From positions 62,001 to 126,000 of the forward strand of contig NZ_JAVAMO010000008.1 of assembly GCF_030758345.1 (NCBI RefSeq): a stretch of 64,000 nt of DNA. The letters are read 5' to 3'. Under the pieces are notes generated by a model. That model saw only the letters and a list, made by a program, of their open reading frames with translations. It searched no databases and had not been told where the DNA came from. Origin of the DNA: Ruegeria discodermiae. Its GTDB lineage: Bacteria > Pseudomonadota > Alphaproteobacteria > Rhodobacterales > Rhodobacteraceae. The translations under genes were made by a program, and so were the position numbers. This document shows positions 25,478-34,441 of this stretch, one piece after another (position 1 is the stretch's first letter; every line of letters starts with the position of its first letter).

Positions 25478-26221
25478 CTACGAGAACAACATACCGCCAT
25501 TGATGTCGATATTTGTGCCTGTGATAAAGGCACTGTCTTCGCAGGCTAGGAAGAGCACCAGATTGGCTGCATCATCGACATGGCCCTGCCGCTTGAGAGG
25601 GGCGTTGGCCTCAAACCCGCGACGACCGGCATCGGGCGTATGGATGTTGTGAAAGTCGGTGTCGATCATGCCAGGACAAAGCGCATTGACGCGGATGTCG
25701 GGCCCAAGCTCTTTCGCGAGGCCGCGCGTCATGGTCATCACCGCACCCTTGGCCGCAGCGTAGGCGACAGCGCCTGGTCCGCCTCCATCACGACCCGCTT
25801 GGCTCGCCAGATTGACGATGGCGCCGGACGTCATCGAGGCGAGGCAAGCCTGCGTCATCAGGAATGTACTGGTGAGGTTGACGCTCATGACTGCTTCCCA
25901 GTGGTCGAGTGGCATCTCCGCAATTGTCTTGCGACCGATCAATCCGCCGGCGTTGTTAACCAGAATGTCGATCCTGCCCCAGGCGGCAAAGGTTTGGGCG
26001 ACCAACGCATCGACGTCCTCTTTCTTGTTGAGATCGCCTTGCAGGGCCATGGCCTCTCCGCCTGCGGCTTTTATCTTGGCGACGGTCTCTTCGGCGCCAG
26101 TGGCGCTTGAAAAGTAGTTGATCGCGACGCGCGCGCCCTCGGACGCGAGTTTGATTGCAACCGCGGCACCGATGTCGCGGCCTCCGCCTGTGACGATAGC
26201 GACCTTATCTACAAGTTTCAT
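25478..26221 (-). CDS. short-chain dehydrogenase/reductase
   Basis: The 247-residue classical SDR has the cofactor motif TGGGRDIG (11-18), NNAGG, Ser in NLASQAG and the YxxxK pair in AVAYAAAKGAVMTM. Tail segments NALCPGMIDTDF and GTNIDINGG are canonical. The ATG at 26221 has GGAAGGA upstream; the longer frame lacks family similarity. With a KdgF-like cupin and a TRAP importer as neighbours, a 4-deoxy-5-hexoseulose uronate (DEH) reductase or KduD-like role is attractive, but this is inference from context. Confidence 0.88.
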   Translation of the reverse strand: MKLVDKVAIVTGGGRDIGAAVAIKLASEGARVAINYFSSATGAEETVAKIKAAGGEAMALQGDLNKKEDVDALVAQTFAAWGRIDILVNNAGGLIGRKTIAEMPLDHWEAVMSVNLTSTFLMTQACLASMTSGAIVNLASQAGRDGGGPGAVAYAAAKGAVMTMTRGLAKELGPDIRVNALCPGMIDTDFHNIHTPDAGRRGFEANAPLKRQGHVDDAANLVLFLACEDSAFITGTNIDINGGMLFS

Positions 26222-26311
26222 ATCGGTCCTTCCTTTCGCAAAGCCCATGCTTCGCCGTTGTTTCAAAGTGAGTGATGCGGTGTGTTTGGGGCGTAAAGGC
26301 ACGTTGGACTG

Positions 26312-27622
26312 TCATCGAAATGCGCCCGGCATGAAGGTTTGGGGCAGCCAGAGGATAATGTCGGGAAAGGCCGCCAGCAGCACCAGAATGATCAGCATCG
26401 GGGCAAGGATCAGCACGACCTCTCGCAAGACCTGTACCACATTCAGCCCGCCAATGGCGGCCGAGATCAGCAGGCACAGCCCATAGGGTGGGGTGACGAG
26501 CCCAAAAGCCAAAGAGACGATCCCGATGATCGCAAAGGCAATCGGGTCCACACCACCGGCTTGAGCGACCGGCATCAAAACCGTTCCAAGGATGATGATC
26601 GTCGGGATTGCATCGATGAAGAGGCCGAACAACAGGAAGAGCGCCGCGATCAGCATTGCTGTGCCAAAGGGTCCGAACTCCCATGCGGTCAGGATGCTGA
26701 CGATGAGGCGCGGCGCGTTGTAGAAGGACAGGAGCCAGCCGAAGGCAGAGGCGGTGCCGATGGCAAAGAGCGAGATCGCCGCGAATCGCGCGGTGTCGTA
26801 GAGGATGCGGCCCAGGTCTTTGGGCGTCACGGTCCGGTAGACGAACATGCCAAGGATGAGCGCATATCCCGCCGCGATGATGGCGCTTTCGGTCGGTGTC
26901 ACAAGGCCGCCGACGATCCCACCGATGACGAAGACAGGGGTGAGAAGAGCCAGAGCCGCACCTTTCCAGGCGGCCCAGAATTCGCCCCAGTTGGGGGTGG
27001 CGGTCACGGGATAATTGCGGGCCTTGGCAAAGCCGTAGACCGTGGCCATCAAGGCGAGCCCGATCATCAGCCCCGGGATCGCCCCACCCAGGAAAAGCGC
27101 GCCGACAGAGACCTGCATCACGCCGCCCCAGACGATCATGAGGATCGACGGTGGAATGATGACGCCCATGACCGACGAACAAGCAGTGATGGCGACGGCA
27201 AAGCGTGTGTCGTAACCCTCTTTCAGCATGGCGGGGATCAGAATTTTCCCAATGCCCGCCGCATCAGCGGTTGAGGATCCAGAGATGCCCGCAAAGAGCA
27301 TCGAAACGGCAACATTCACATGCCCCAACCCGCCAGGCATCCAGCCTGTCAGCACACGTGCAAGCTCGATCAGCCGGTCGGTGACCTTACCGGAATTCAT
27401 CAGGTTTGCCGCGAGCAGAAAGAACGGTACCGCGAGCAAGATGAAGGAGTTGTATGACTGGAACATCCGGTCCAGCACGATGAAGGGGGTCAGCCGCAAC
27501 TCAAGGACGACAACCGGAATGGTGGCGAGTCCAAGGGCAAAGGCGACCGGAATACGGATGAAGATCAGGATCAAAAAGCCCACGATCAACATGGATGCGG
27601 CAGTGCCGGTATCAAGGATCAT
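26312..27622 (-). CDS. TRAP transporter large membrane subunit (DctM type)
   Basis: This 436-residue hydrophobic protein has the DctM landmarks YNSFILLAVPFFLLAANLMN (about 57-76), AGISGSSTADAAGIGKILIPAM, VMGVIIPPSILMIVWGG and a C-terminal FGLVTPPYGLCLLI. Its length and loops fit the sialic-acid/uronate-type branch rather than the longer first TRAP system. It is ATGA-coupled to the DctQ gene; the SDR follows after 90 bp. Confidence 0.94.
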   Translation of the reverse strand: MILDTGTAASMLIVGFLILIFIRIPVAFALGLATIPVVVLELRLTPFIVLDRMFQSYNSFILLAVPFFLLAANLMNSGKVTDRLIELARVLTGWMPGGLGHVNVAVSMLFAGISGSSTADAAGIGKILIPAMLKEGYDTRFAVAITACSSVMGVIIPPSILMIVWGGVMQVSVGALFLGGAIPGLMIGLALMATVYGFAKARNYPVTATPNWGEFWAAWKGAALALLTPVFVIGGIVGGLVTPTESAIIAAGYALILGMFVYRTVTPKDLGRILYDTARFAAISLFAIGTASAFGWLLSFYNAPRLIVSILTAWEFGPFGTAMLIAALFLLFGLFIDAIPTIIILGTVLMPVAQAGGVDPIAFAIIGIVSLAFGLVTPPYGLCLLISAAIGGLNVVQVLREVVLILAPMLIILVLLAAFPDIILWLPQTFMPGAFR

Positions 27623-28113
27623 GAGCGTACCGCTTCAGGGTTGAGGAATCGGCGAACGGCCTCGAACAATCTATAACTGGAACAGATTAGCCAGAATGCG
27701 CCAGCCACGGGGACGGACACATGCGTGATGGCCAGGTTGGCGCGCATCATGACGGACCGCTGGTTGTTGCCAAAGGCGGTATATTCAAAGCCATAGAAGA
27801 GGAAGAACGCGCCGAAGATTATGATCGCGATGTGGACAACACCATTCTGCAGCAAGCGCATTAGCGGGGATGTCGCGTCGCGTGTGATGCGCACATCGAA
27901 ATGTGTTCCATCCCAGACCGCTACGATGGACCCGATCATGACGATCCAGACGAAGAGGAAGGTCGCGAGCTCTTCTGTCCAGAGAAAGGTGGGGATGAGC
28001 CCCGTGTACCGCGAGATCACTTGCATCGCGACCGGGATCGCAAGAGCGCCCATCATGACACCCAAAAGCACCCGCATGGCCGCGCAGACCCGATCCAGTA
28101 TTCGTCCAAACAT
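27619..28113 (-). CDS. TRAP transporter small membrane subunit (DctQ type)
   Basis: From the ATG at 28113 the product has 164 residues and four helices, with IPVAMQVISRYTGLIPTFLWTEELATFLFVWIVMIGS as the conserved DctQ core and WDGTHFDVRI in the loop. An upstream start at 28161 would overlap the intergenic hairpin and lacks similarity. It couples the binding protein and DctM. Confidence 0.92.
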   Translation of the reverse strand: MFGRILDRVCAAMRVLLGVMMGALAIPVAMQVISRYTGLIPTFLWTEELATFLFVWIVMIGSIVAVWDGTHFDVRITRDATSPLMRLLQNGVVHIAIIIFGAFFLFYGFEYTAFGNNQRSVMMRANLAITHVSVPVAGAFWLICSSYRLFEAVRRFLNPEAVRS

Positions 28114-28160
28114 GACCTGTTCCGCCAATGAGGATGCGCAGCGCATCCCAAAATTGGTCA

Positions 28161-28189
28161 ACGGGCGGTTTGGGAACCACCCCGCCCGT
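28161..28189 (-). other. hairpin between TRAP binding-protein and DctQ genes
   Basis: The minus strand carries ACGGGCGG and CCGCCCGT, a perfect 8-bp stem around 13 nt, 13 bp after the DctP stop. Its place matches the hairpins at 6985, 13663 and 60634. Confidence 0.6.
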
Positions 28190-28202
28190 CAACACTGGGA
28201 GA

Positions 28203-29186
28203 TTACATCCCGCGCACGTTCTCAAGAAGCTCGGTTGCACCAAGCTCTTCTGCATAGGCGTCCTGGACCGGCTGCACCAGTTCGAGCATCGTCTCGCGAC
28301 CGTCGAACTCGTGGATTTCGATCTGACCGGCTTCCGCCATCTCTTTCAGGATCTCGCCGTCAGCACCGCTTTCCAGCGCGCGACCAAAGGCACCAGCCTC
28401 GGCCCCGGCCGTCATGATGGCAGCCTGCAGGTCAGCGTCCAGGCTGTCGAAGGTTTTCGCCGACATCACAATCGGGCGGACTGTGATGGTGTGTTGCGTG
28501 AGCGAGATATGAGGTGCGACTTCGTAGAACTTGAGGTTCTGAATCGAGGCCGCCTCGTTTTCGAAACCAGCGATTACACCGGTCTGAATGGCGTTGTAGA
28601 CCTCGTTGTAGGCGATTGCGGAAGGGGCCGCGCCAACAGCGTCGAAGGTCTGCGCCTGGATCGGTGCACCCATCACGCGCATGCGGTGGTCGGTCAGTTC
28701 TTCCATGTTGGTGATCGGCTCTGCTGAGGCCAAGTTCCGCACACCGCCGCCGTGGTAGCCAACGATCACGATGCCAGCCGATTCCCGGAGGTCCGCCTCA
28801 AGCGGCGCAAAGGCGTCCGAGGACAGCACCGCGTTCCAATGATCGAGATCACGGAAGAGGAACGGCATGTCCATCAGCGGAATGGATTCGGAAAAGACGG
28901 CCATGTTGGACGGGGCCAAGATGGTGTAGTCCACCGCAACGCCCTGGTTGAGATATGTAACATAGTCGCTCTCAACGCCGAGCTCGCCATTGAGGCGCAG
29001 GTCGAAGGCGACCTCACCGTCATAGTTTTCAGCAACCAGACGTTCGAATTCGCGCAGGGTCTTTGTGAACGAGTGTTCCTCGTCGAACATGCTTGCGCCG
29101 CGCAGCGTGGTGTCGGCCTGCGCGATGGATCCGCTGCCAAGAAGAACCGCAGATGCGGCCACCACCTTCAGTGAACAATTGAACAT
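28203..29186 (-). CDS. TRAP transporter substrate-binding protein (DctP type)
   Basis: The 327-residue protein has a Sec signal (cleavage after IAQA, about residue 24). The mature protein has LRLNGELGVESDYVTYLNQGVAVDYTILAPSNMA, LTDHRMRVMGAPIQAQTFDAVGAAPSAIAYNEVYNAIQTGVIAGFENEAAS. The Arg of RMRVMG and the Asn/Glu of GFENE are the places where DctP proteins grip carboxylates. GGGAGGATAAT precedes its ATG. It starts the operon DctP-DctQ-DctM-SDR-cupin opposite a GntR regulator. Confidence 0.94.
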   Translation of the reverse strand: MFNCSLKVVAASAVLLGSGSIAQADTTLRGASMFDEEHSFTKTLREFERLVAENYDGEVAFDLRLNGELGVESDYVTYLNQGVAVDYTILAPSNMAVFSESIPLMDMPFLFRDLDHWNAVLSSDAFAPLEADLRESAGIVIVGYHGGGVRNLASAEPITNMEELTDHRMRVMGAPIQAQTFDAVGAAPSAIAYNEVYNAIQTGVIAGFENEAASIQNLKFYEVAPHISLTQHTITVRPIVMSAKTFDSLDADLQAAIMTAGAEAGAFGRALESGADGEILKEMAEAGQIEIHEFDGRETMLELVQPVQDAYAEELGATELLENVRGM

Positions 29187-29529
29187 ATTATCCTCCCAGA
29201 TCAGGTTCAGGTCTTGTTGTTTGGCCGGCCCATGTGGGCTGGGTGCCGTGTCTTACTGTCTTACCGGTACAACGCCCGGCCATTCATCGACCCATTGGCG
29301 ACTGTGCCAAAATCCTCCCGCACATGCGTCGCCAATACGCCAACGTACGGTCGTTAACCAACACGATAACTTGCATACTAGTCAACATATAATTTTCTTG
29401 CTATTGGTTGTTTTGTGAGATTTTCGTTTGAAATCAGTGGTCGTGCTGCAACCTAGTATGCGAATTACCCTATCATTTCGTGAAGTTCTCTGACAGGATG
29501 CGGGCAAATGGAGGTGAAAGAAGCAAAGG
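29187..29529. promoter_or_regulatory. divergent promoter region with inverted CATACTAG sites
   Basis: No gene fits here. GCATACTAG (29373-29381) and its exact inverse CTAGTATGC (29453-29461) lie 71 bp apart in the AT-rich centre, between the TRAP operon (start 29186) and the GntR gene (start 29530). They are plausible paired operators for that regulator, perhaps with looping. Confidence 0.45.
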
Positions 29530-30210
29530 ATGGTCGCACTCGGATCCCTGGAGCGCTCGACGAGCAGCGATATTGTTTTTGACAAACTCTTTGGTCAGAT
29601 CACTCGCCTGGAGTTGTTGCCCGGCACCAAGATCTCTGAGACTGATGTGGCAAAGACCTTTGGGTTTTCGCGGCAGCCTGTGCGTGAAGCATTTAGCCGC
29701 CTCGCCAATCTCAACTTGCTATTGGTCCGGCCGCAACGGGCGACGGTTGTTCGGCCCTTCTCTCGCAAACTCATCGCGCATGCGCGCTTTGTTCGCGCCG
29801 CCGTTGAACTCGAAGTCGTCCGCTCGGCAGCGCTTGACCGGGACAGATCGGTGGATGCCGCGCTGAAAGCGAATTTGCGGGAACAGGCGCAGGCCGTGTC
29901 GGCAGAAGACGTTAGCCGTTTTCATGAGCTGGATTACGACTTCCACAAATTGCTTTGCGCCTCAGCCAAGCAAGAGTTCGCCTTTGAGATCATTGCCGAG
30001 AACAAGGCCCAGGTGGACCGGCTTTGCATGCTGGCGTTGACCAGCAAGGAAGCGATGGTTGTTCTTTATGAAGACCACCAAAAGCTGTTGGAGGCTCTGT
30101 TTGGCAGTGACGCCGCCAGCGCAGACGAAGTGTTGCGCGTCCACCTCGACCGCCTCACCCCTACGATTGATGCGATATATACCACGCACAACGCGTATTT
30201 CGATGACTAG
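29530..30210 (+). CDS. GntR-family (FadR subfamily, FCD domain) regulator
   Basis: The 226-residue product has a winged HTH at about residues 12-78 (GTKISETDVAKTFGFSRQPVREAFSRLANLNLLLVRPQRATVV) and an FCD domain with DYDFHKLLCA, YEDHQKLLEAL and the last metal-site His in VHLDRL. It likely controls the divergent TRAP operon. The last two bases of the target site (TA, 30208-30209) and the first base of the downstream IS form its TAG stop. The uninterrupted allele would read TAA, so the protein is unchanged by the insertion. Confidence 0.92.
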   Translation: MVALGSLERSTSSDIVFDKLFGQITRLELLPGTKISETDVAKTFGFSRQPVREAFSRLANLNLLLVRPQRATVVRPFSRKLIAHARFVRAAVELEVVRSAALDRDRSVDAALKANLREQAQAVSAEDVSRFHELDYDFHKLLCASAKQEFAFEIIAENKAQVDRLCMLALTSKEAMVVLYEDHQKLLEALFGSDAASADEVLRVHLDRLTPTIDAIYTTHNAYFDD

Positions 30211-31059
30211 GTTCTGGACCCATTAATTTGGTTGCCGTCATCTCGGCTGCGTGATTCAAACCCCTGAGTTTCAGGGGTATAACATGAGTAGTCTATTCTG
30301 GCTGACCGACGAGCAGATGGCGCGGCTTCAGCCTTACTTTCCAAAGAGCCATGGCAAGCCGAGAGTTGATGATCGTCGTGTACTGAGCGGGATTATTTTC
30401 ATCAATCGCAATGGGTTACGTTGGTCCGATGCGCCACGTGAATATGGACCACCAAAGACACTGTACAACCGTTGGAAGCGGTGGAGCGATATGGGTGTAT
30501 TCGCTCGGATCATGACCGGGCTGGCTGCTGAAGGCACGGATCACAAGACGATTATGATTGACGCAACATATCTCAAAGCGCGCCGCACGGCCTCCAGCCT
30601 GCGGTTGAAAAAGGGGCGCGCGGCAGGCTGATCGGGCGTACCAAGGGTGGCATGAATACGAAACTGCACGCTGTTGCTGACAGCCTCGGACGCCCCATCC
30701 GCTTCTTCATATCCGCGGGCTAGGTCAGCGATTACACGGGAGCCAAGGCTCTGGTGAACAGTCTGCCATCGGCGGACTGGCTACTGGGAGATCGAGGCTA
30801 TGACGCAGACTGGTTCCGCGAAGCCCTTGATGACAGGGGAATTAGGTCCTGCATCCCAGGCCGACATTCACGCGACAAGCCTGTCCGGTACGACAAGCGT
30901 CGCTACAAACGCCGCAACCGCATTGAGATCATGTTCGGTCGTCTGAAGGACTGGCGGCGGATTGCCACCCGATATGACAGATGCCCAAAGGTATTCCTTT
31001 CGGCCATCGCTCTAGCAGCTACCGTGCTGTTCTGGCCGTAAATCAATGGGTCTAGAGCC
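30210..31059 (+). mobile_element. IS5-family (IS427-group-like) insertion sequence, 850 bp
   Basis: Terminal inverted repeats are GGTTCTGGACCCATTAATTT at the left and, inverted from the right, GGCTCTAGACCCATTGATTT (17 of 20 identical). Both sides are flanked by TA (30208-30209 and 31060-31061), the short TNA-type duplication of this group. The element carries one transposase in two overlapping frames. Its sharp ends suggest a recent insertion, yet the transposase has an internal stop. Confidence 0.85.
30284..31041 (+). pseudogene. IS5-family transposase (two-frame, internal stop)
   Basis: The first frame begins at the ATG at 30284 (MSSLFWLTDEQMARLQPYFP, DDRRVLSGIIFINRNGLRWSD, MIDATYLKARRTASSLRLKKG) and ends at 30631. 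At the A-rich GAAAAAGGGG stretch near 30607 a -1 shift leads into the second frame: LIGRTKGGMNTKLHAVADSLGRPI, then WLLGDRGYDADWFREAL and RNRIEIMFGRLKDWRRIATRYD (DDE residues). Programmed -1 shifting is known in the IS427 group. In the second frame the codon before VSDYTGA, normally Gln, is TAG (30721-30723), so the full transposase cannot be made without readthrough. Confidence 0.85.
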
Positions 31060-31253
31060 TAACCTGCTGGGTGAAGCAGCCGGTAAATCCCATTAGCGGA
31101 ACTTGGACCCGCCTTGAATATGCTGCGGTGCGGTCGGCCAAAGCGGACGACAACCGTGGCCGCAAAGTTATTTCACACTTTCCGACTCAAAGGCAATTGC
31201 GCGGTCTTCTAATGGATCAAGCTGAGTGACGGACGCCTCTTCGTCACTCCAAC

Positions 31254-32648
31254 TTATTTGGCCAGTTTAAGTATGCGATCCGCCCATTTGTCCGCGATGT
31301 GCCGGTCGTGAGTGACTAGAACAACTGCGATGTTTTCCTCGGCGGCCACCTTTTCGAGCAGCCTCAACGTGTCCCTTTGTGTGATCGGATCAAGGCGCGA
31401 GGTCGGTTCATCCGCCAAAAGCACACTTGGACGTACGGTTAGGGCGCGGGCGATCGAAATCCTTTGCAACTCGCCGCCCGAGACTTCGTCCGGGCGCCGC
31501 GACAGTAGCGACGGGCGAACGCCCAGATGCTCCAATGTGCGAAGTACAAAACCCCAGTCCGTCTTGTGCAAACGGGCCACGTCCCGCAGAGACTTTTCCA
31601 GCGGAATACGTGTCGGAAAAGCGGCAGGGGGATCCTGATAGAGCTTTTGCACGGCGTGGCGCGACAAACCTTGCGCGCGGGTCACATGCCCGGAGGCAGG
31701 AGGCAACAGCCCGGCCAAAGCATCCAGCAGGGTGGTCTTGCCAATGCCGCTGGGCCCAGTCAGTGCAACGCGTTCGCCCTGCTTTAGGGACAGATTGAAC
31801 CCATCGATCAGGTGCTTGCCGTCTCGTGCAATGGCCAGATCCTGTGCGGTCAGGATAACATCCCCGGCCGAGTGCGGGTTGGAATGCGGCCAGCATTGTG
31901 GATCGGCATCCAACAGCGCGCGCGTGTAGCTGTCAGCGGGGGCGCTCAGCACTGTCTTTGCCGGTCCTTGTTCCACCAGTTGCCCGTCGCGCAGGACGAC
32001 AACATGCCCGCCGAGACGCCGGGTTACAGCGACCTCATGTGTAATGGCCAGCAAAGTTCCGCCAGTTGCGGGCACTTTGGCCAACAGATCGACAACCTTG
32101 GCGTGGCGAGCGGCATCAAGCCCCTTGGTCGGCTCGTCGGCGATAAGGATTGGCGCCTTGCCCGCTGTCGCGGCAGCAAAAGCGACCCTTTGCGCCATAC
32201 CACCCGACAAGGCCCCGGGCAGACGGTCTTCGGCCCCGCTCAGGCCAAGTGCCTGAAAGGCCTCAGCCGTATCTTCCCGTGCCTGCACAGGCGGATGGCC
32301 TGCGACAAAGCGATAGGATTCGGTCACCTGCCGGAACGCCCGCATCAGCGGGTCCAGCGCTCGCCAGGGCTCTTGCGGCAGGGTCGCCAATTCGTGACCC
32401 CACATAGCGGCACGCTCGGCGACAGGCAGGGTGTCGACCCGACTACCGTTAATGGTGATGTGGCCTTCGGCACGCAATGCACCGGGAAGCGTGCCGAGAA
32501 TGGCTTGTGCGATCAGGCTCTTGCCCGCGCCGGTTTCGCCCATGATAACCAGAGTGCCGCCCGGCGCGACCGAGAAACTCACCGGCCCCATCAGGCGCGT
32601 GGGTCCGGCAAAGACCGACAGCATATCGACTTCGATGGAATGGGTCAT
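31254..32648 (-). CDS. ABC transporter ATP-binding protein, two fused ATPase domains (peptide/nickel type)
   Basis: The 464-residue protein joins two nucleotide-binding domains. Domain 1 has Walker A GETGAGKS (about 36-43), signature LSGGMAQR and Walker B ILIADEPTKGLD. Domain 2 (from about residue 255) has GPSGIGKTT, VSGGELQR and VLLADEPTSRLD. It replaces separate DppD/DppF or NikD/NikE subunits and energises the two permeases upstream, to which it is ATGA-coupled (start at 32648). The 190 bp between it and the IS element hold nothing recognisable. Confidence 0.92.
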   Translation of the reverse strand: MTHSIEVDMLSVFAGPTRLMGPVSFSVAPGGTLVIMGETGAGKSLIAQAILGTLPGALRAEGHITINGSRVDTLPVAERAAMWGHELATLPQEPWRALDPLMRAFRQVTESYRFVAGHPPVQAREDTAEAFQALGLSGAEDRLPGALSGGMAQRVAFAAATAGKAPILIADEPTKGLDAARHAKVVDLLAKVPATGGTLLAITHEVAVTRRLGGHVVVLRDGQLVEQGPAKTVLSAPADSYTRALLDADPQCWPHSNPHSAGDVILTAQDLAIARDGKHLIDGFNLSLKQGERVALTGPSGIGKTTLLDALAGLLPPASGHVTRAQGLSRHAVQKLYQDPPAAFPTRIPLEKSLRDVARLHKTDWGFVLRTLEHLGVRPSLLSRRPDEVSGGELQRISIARALTVRPSVLLADEPTSRLDPITQRDTLRLLEKVAAEENIAVVLVTHDRHIADKWADRILKLAK

Positions 32649-33484
32649 GGACGACGAGGTCCTCCGACAGAAAGATGCAGGGCCAGTACGGTCAGGACGA
32701 GGCAGGCCACAGGTTGCAGGATCAGGAAAGGAGCCTCGCGCCAATAGGGCAGAAGCTCGGTCATCATGACGCCCCATTCGGCGGTCGGCGGGCGGATGCC
32801 CACGCTGACAAAGCCGAGCGCAGCCACAGAAGTCACTGCCGTTGCAGCTCCAAAAGCGGCAATGGTCAGCAGGCCCGGCCCGATCTCGGGGATCAGGTGG
32901 CGTCGGATCAGCAGCCACGGGCCGAGGCCCAGCAGCTTTGAGGCCTCAACCGAAGGCTCAGCCAGAACGATCCGCGCGCGCTGGCGGGTATAGCGAAAGT
33001 ACTCGACCCACAGCGTCAGCGAGATTCCTGCATAAAGCGCCCACCATGAGCCCGGAGAAATGGCAGCCAGCATCAGCACCAACAACAGCCCCGGCAGTGC
33101 CAGAACCGCGTCGGCAAAGGCCCCCAGCAGCCGGTCTGCCCAGCCGCCGAACCATGCAGCGGCGATGCCCAGCAGAGTTCCGGGCAGACCGGCGGTGATC
33201 ACGGACAGAAAGGCCAGCGACAGCGACAATTGTGCGCCGGACAACAGCCGTGCCGCCATGTCGCGACCAAGGTTGTCCGTGCCCAGCGGGTGCGCGGCAC
33301 TGGGGCCTTCGAGCGTGTGCAGCAGCGATTGCTTGGCCGGGTCACCCCCAATCAGGCCCGGTCCGCCAATTGCGGCAACGGCCAGAAGCGCAAGCAGCGC
33401 AAGTCCGGTCATCCGTGACACCGGCAGCGTGGATTGCGCGCCACTTACTCCAGCGTCGATCATCATTTCTGACTGGTTGCTCAT
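32645..33484 (-). CDS. ABC transporter permease (DppC/NikC type)
   Basis: The 279-residue permease has the DppC-type N-terminus (PAKQSLLHTLEGPSAAHPLGTDNLGRDMAARLLSGAQLSL) and about six helices with the EAA-like loop VEASKLLGLGPWLLIRRHLIPEI. The ATG at 33484 overlaps the previous stop (ATGA). It pairs with the DppB-type permease to form the channel. Confidence 0.92.
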   Translation of the reverse strand: MSNQSEMMIDAGVSGAQSTLPVSRMTGLALLALLAVAAIGGPGLIGGDPAKQSLLHTLEGPSAAHPLGTDNLGRDMAARLLSGAQLSLSLAFLSVITAGLPGTLLGIAAAWFGGWADRLLGAFADAVLALPGLLLVLMLAAISPGSWWALYAGISLTLWVEYFRYTRQRARIVLAEPSVEASKLLGLGPWLLIRRHLIPEIGPGLLTIAAFGAATAVTSVAALGFVSVGIRPPTAEWGVMMTELLPYWREAPFLILQPVACLVLTVLALHLSVGGPRRP

Positions 33485-34437
33485 GCGGTCCGCCCCCTCG
33501 GATCGATGCCACGACAGGCGAGATCGACGCACAGGTTCAGCGCAACATAGGTCAGCCCCAACACAAGCGCTGTACCCTGCACCATGGCGATGTCACGACC
33601 GAAAATCGCGTGAACCAACGCGTGACCGATCCCCGGCCAAGCGAAAACGGATTCGACAATCACCACGCCTTCGATCAGATAAGCCAGTTGCACACCGATA
33701 TAGGTCACGACCGGCAGCGCGGCATTGCGCAAGACATGGCGTGTCAGGGTCAGACGCGCAGACAGACCCTTAGTGCGGGCAAACAGCCGCCAATCGGCAC
33801 TCATCGCATCGACCACGGCGTCCCGGATCACCCGGTTCGACACTGCCGCCAGCCCGAGGCCCAACGTCAGCGACGGCAGGACGAGGTTGGAAAAGCCCTG
33901 AAACCCCGCCACCGGAAACAGCTTTAACTGTACTGCAAACACCAGCACCAGAACGATGCCAAGCGCAAAGGCCGGAATGGAGCGAACAAAGATCGACACG
34001 GCCAGGCTCATGCTGTCGAGCAAACCACCGGGGCGCAGACCCGAGGCGATCCCGAGCGGCAACGCAATTAGCAGCGAGGCAACCACCGCCCCCGCTGCCA
34101 ACAGCAGGGAGTAACCCAGCTGACTGGCGATCTCGTCCGCAACAGAGGTGCCGTAGACCGCCGAGGTGCCCAGATCGAATTGTGCCAGTGTCTTGAGCCA
34201 CGCCCAAAGTTGCACCAGCGTGGGCTGATCCAGCCCCAACTCGGCCCGCACCGCATCAGCCGAGGCGGCATCCATCATGTCATAGCCATAGCGCCCCGCA
34301 GCAATGCGATAGGCCGCATCTCCCGGCAGGGCCTGCATCATGGCGAAGCTCACGATGCCGACAATCACGGCAACGATAATGGCCTGCACCCCCCGCGTCG
34401 CGAGGGTTGCAAGCGCCATTCTGGCAAAGGCGTTCAT
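33481..34437 (-). CDS. ABC transporter permease (DppB/NikB type)
   Basis: The 318-residue permease has DppB-type features: an N-terminal helix, MMQALPGDAAYRIAAGRYG, ELGLDQPTLVQLWAWLKTLAQFDLG, and the EAA loop RDAVVDAMSADWRLFARTKGLSARLTLTRHVLRNAALPVVTYIG. The ATG at 34437 is 4 bp after the binding-protein stop. It is coupled at its end to the DppC-type gene. Confidence 0.92.
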   Translation of the reverse strand: MNAFARMALATLATRGVQAIIVAVIVGIVSFAMMQALPGDAAYRIAAGRYGYDMMDAASADAVRAELGLDQPTLVQLWAWLKTLAQFDLGTSAVYGTSVADEIASQLGYSLLLAAGAVVASLLIALPLGIASGLRPGGLLDSMSLAVSIFVRSIPAFALGIVLVLVFAVQLKLFPVAGFQGFSNLVLPSLTLGLGLAAVSNRVIRDAVVDAMSADWRLFARTKGLSARLTLTRHVLRNAALPVVTYIGVQLAYLIEGVVIVESVFAWPGIGHALVHAIFGRDIAMVQGTALVLGLTYVALNLCVDLACRGIDPRGRTA

Positions 34438-34441
34438 CGGA

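Noticed and set aside
26339-27274. Highly charged plus-strand frame (many Asp/Arg/Gln) opposite the TRAP DctM gene
   Set aside because: Antisense of a hydrophobic membrane protein typically gives such composition; no start signals.
29530-30210. GntR regulator considered truncated by the IS insertion
   Set aside because: Rejoining the flanks gives a TAA stop at the same codon, so the protein is full length.
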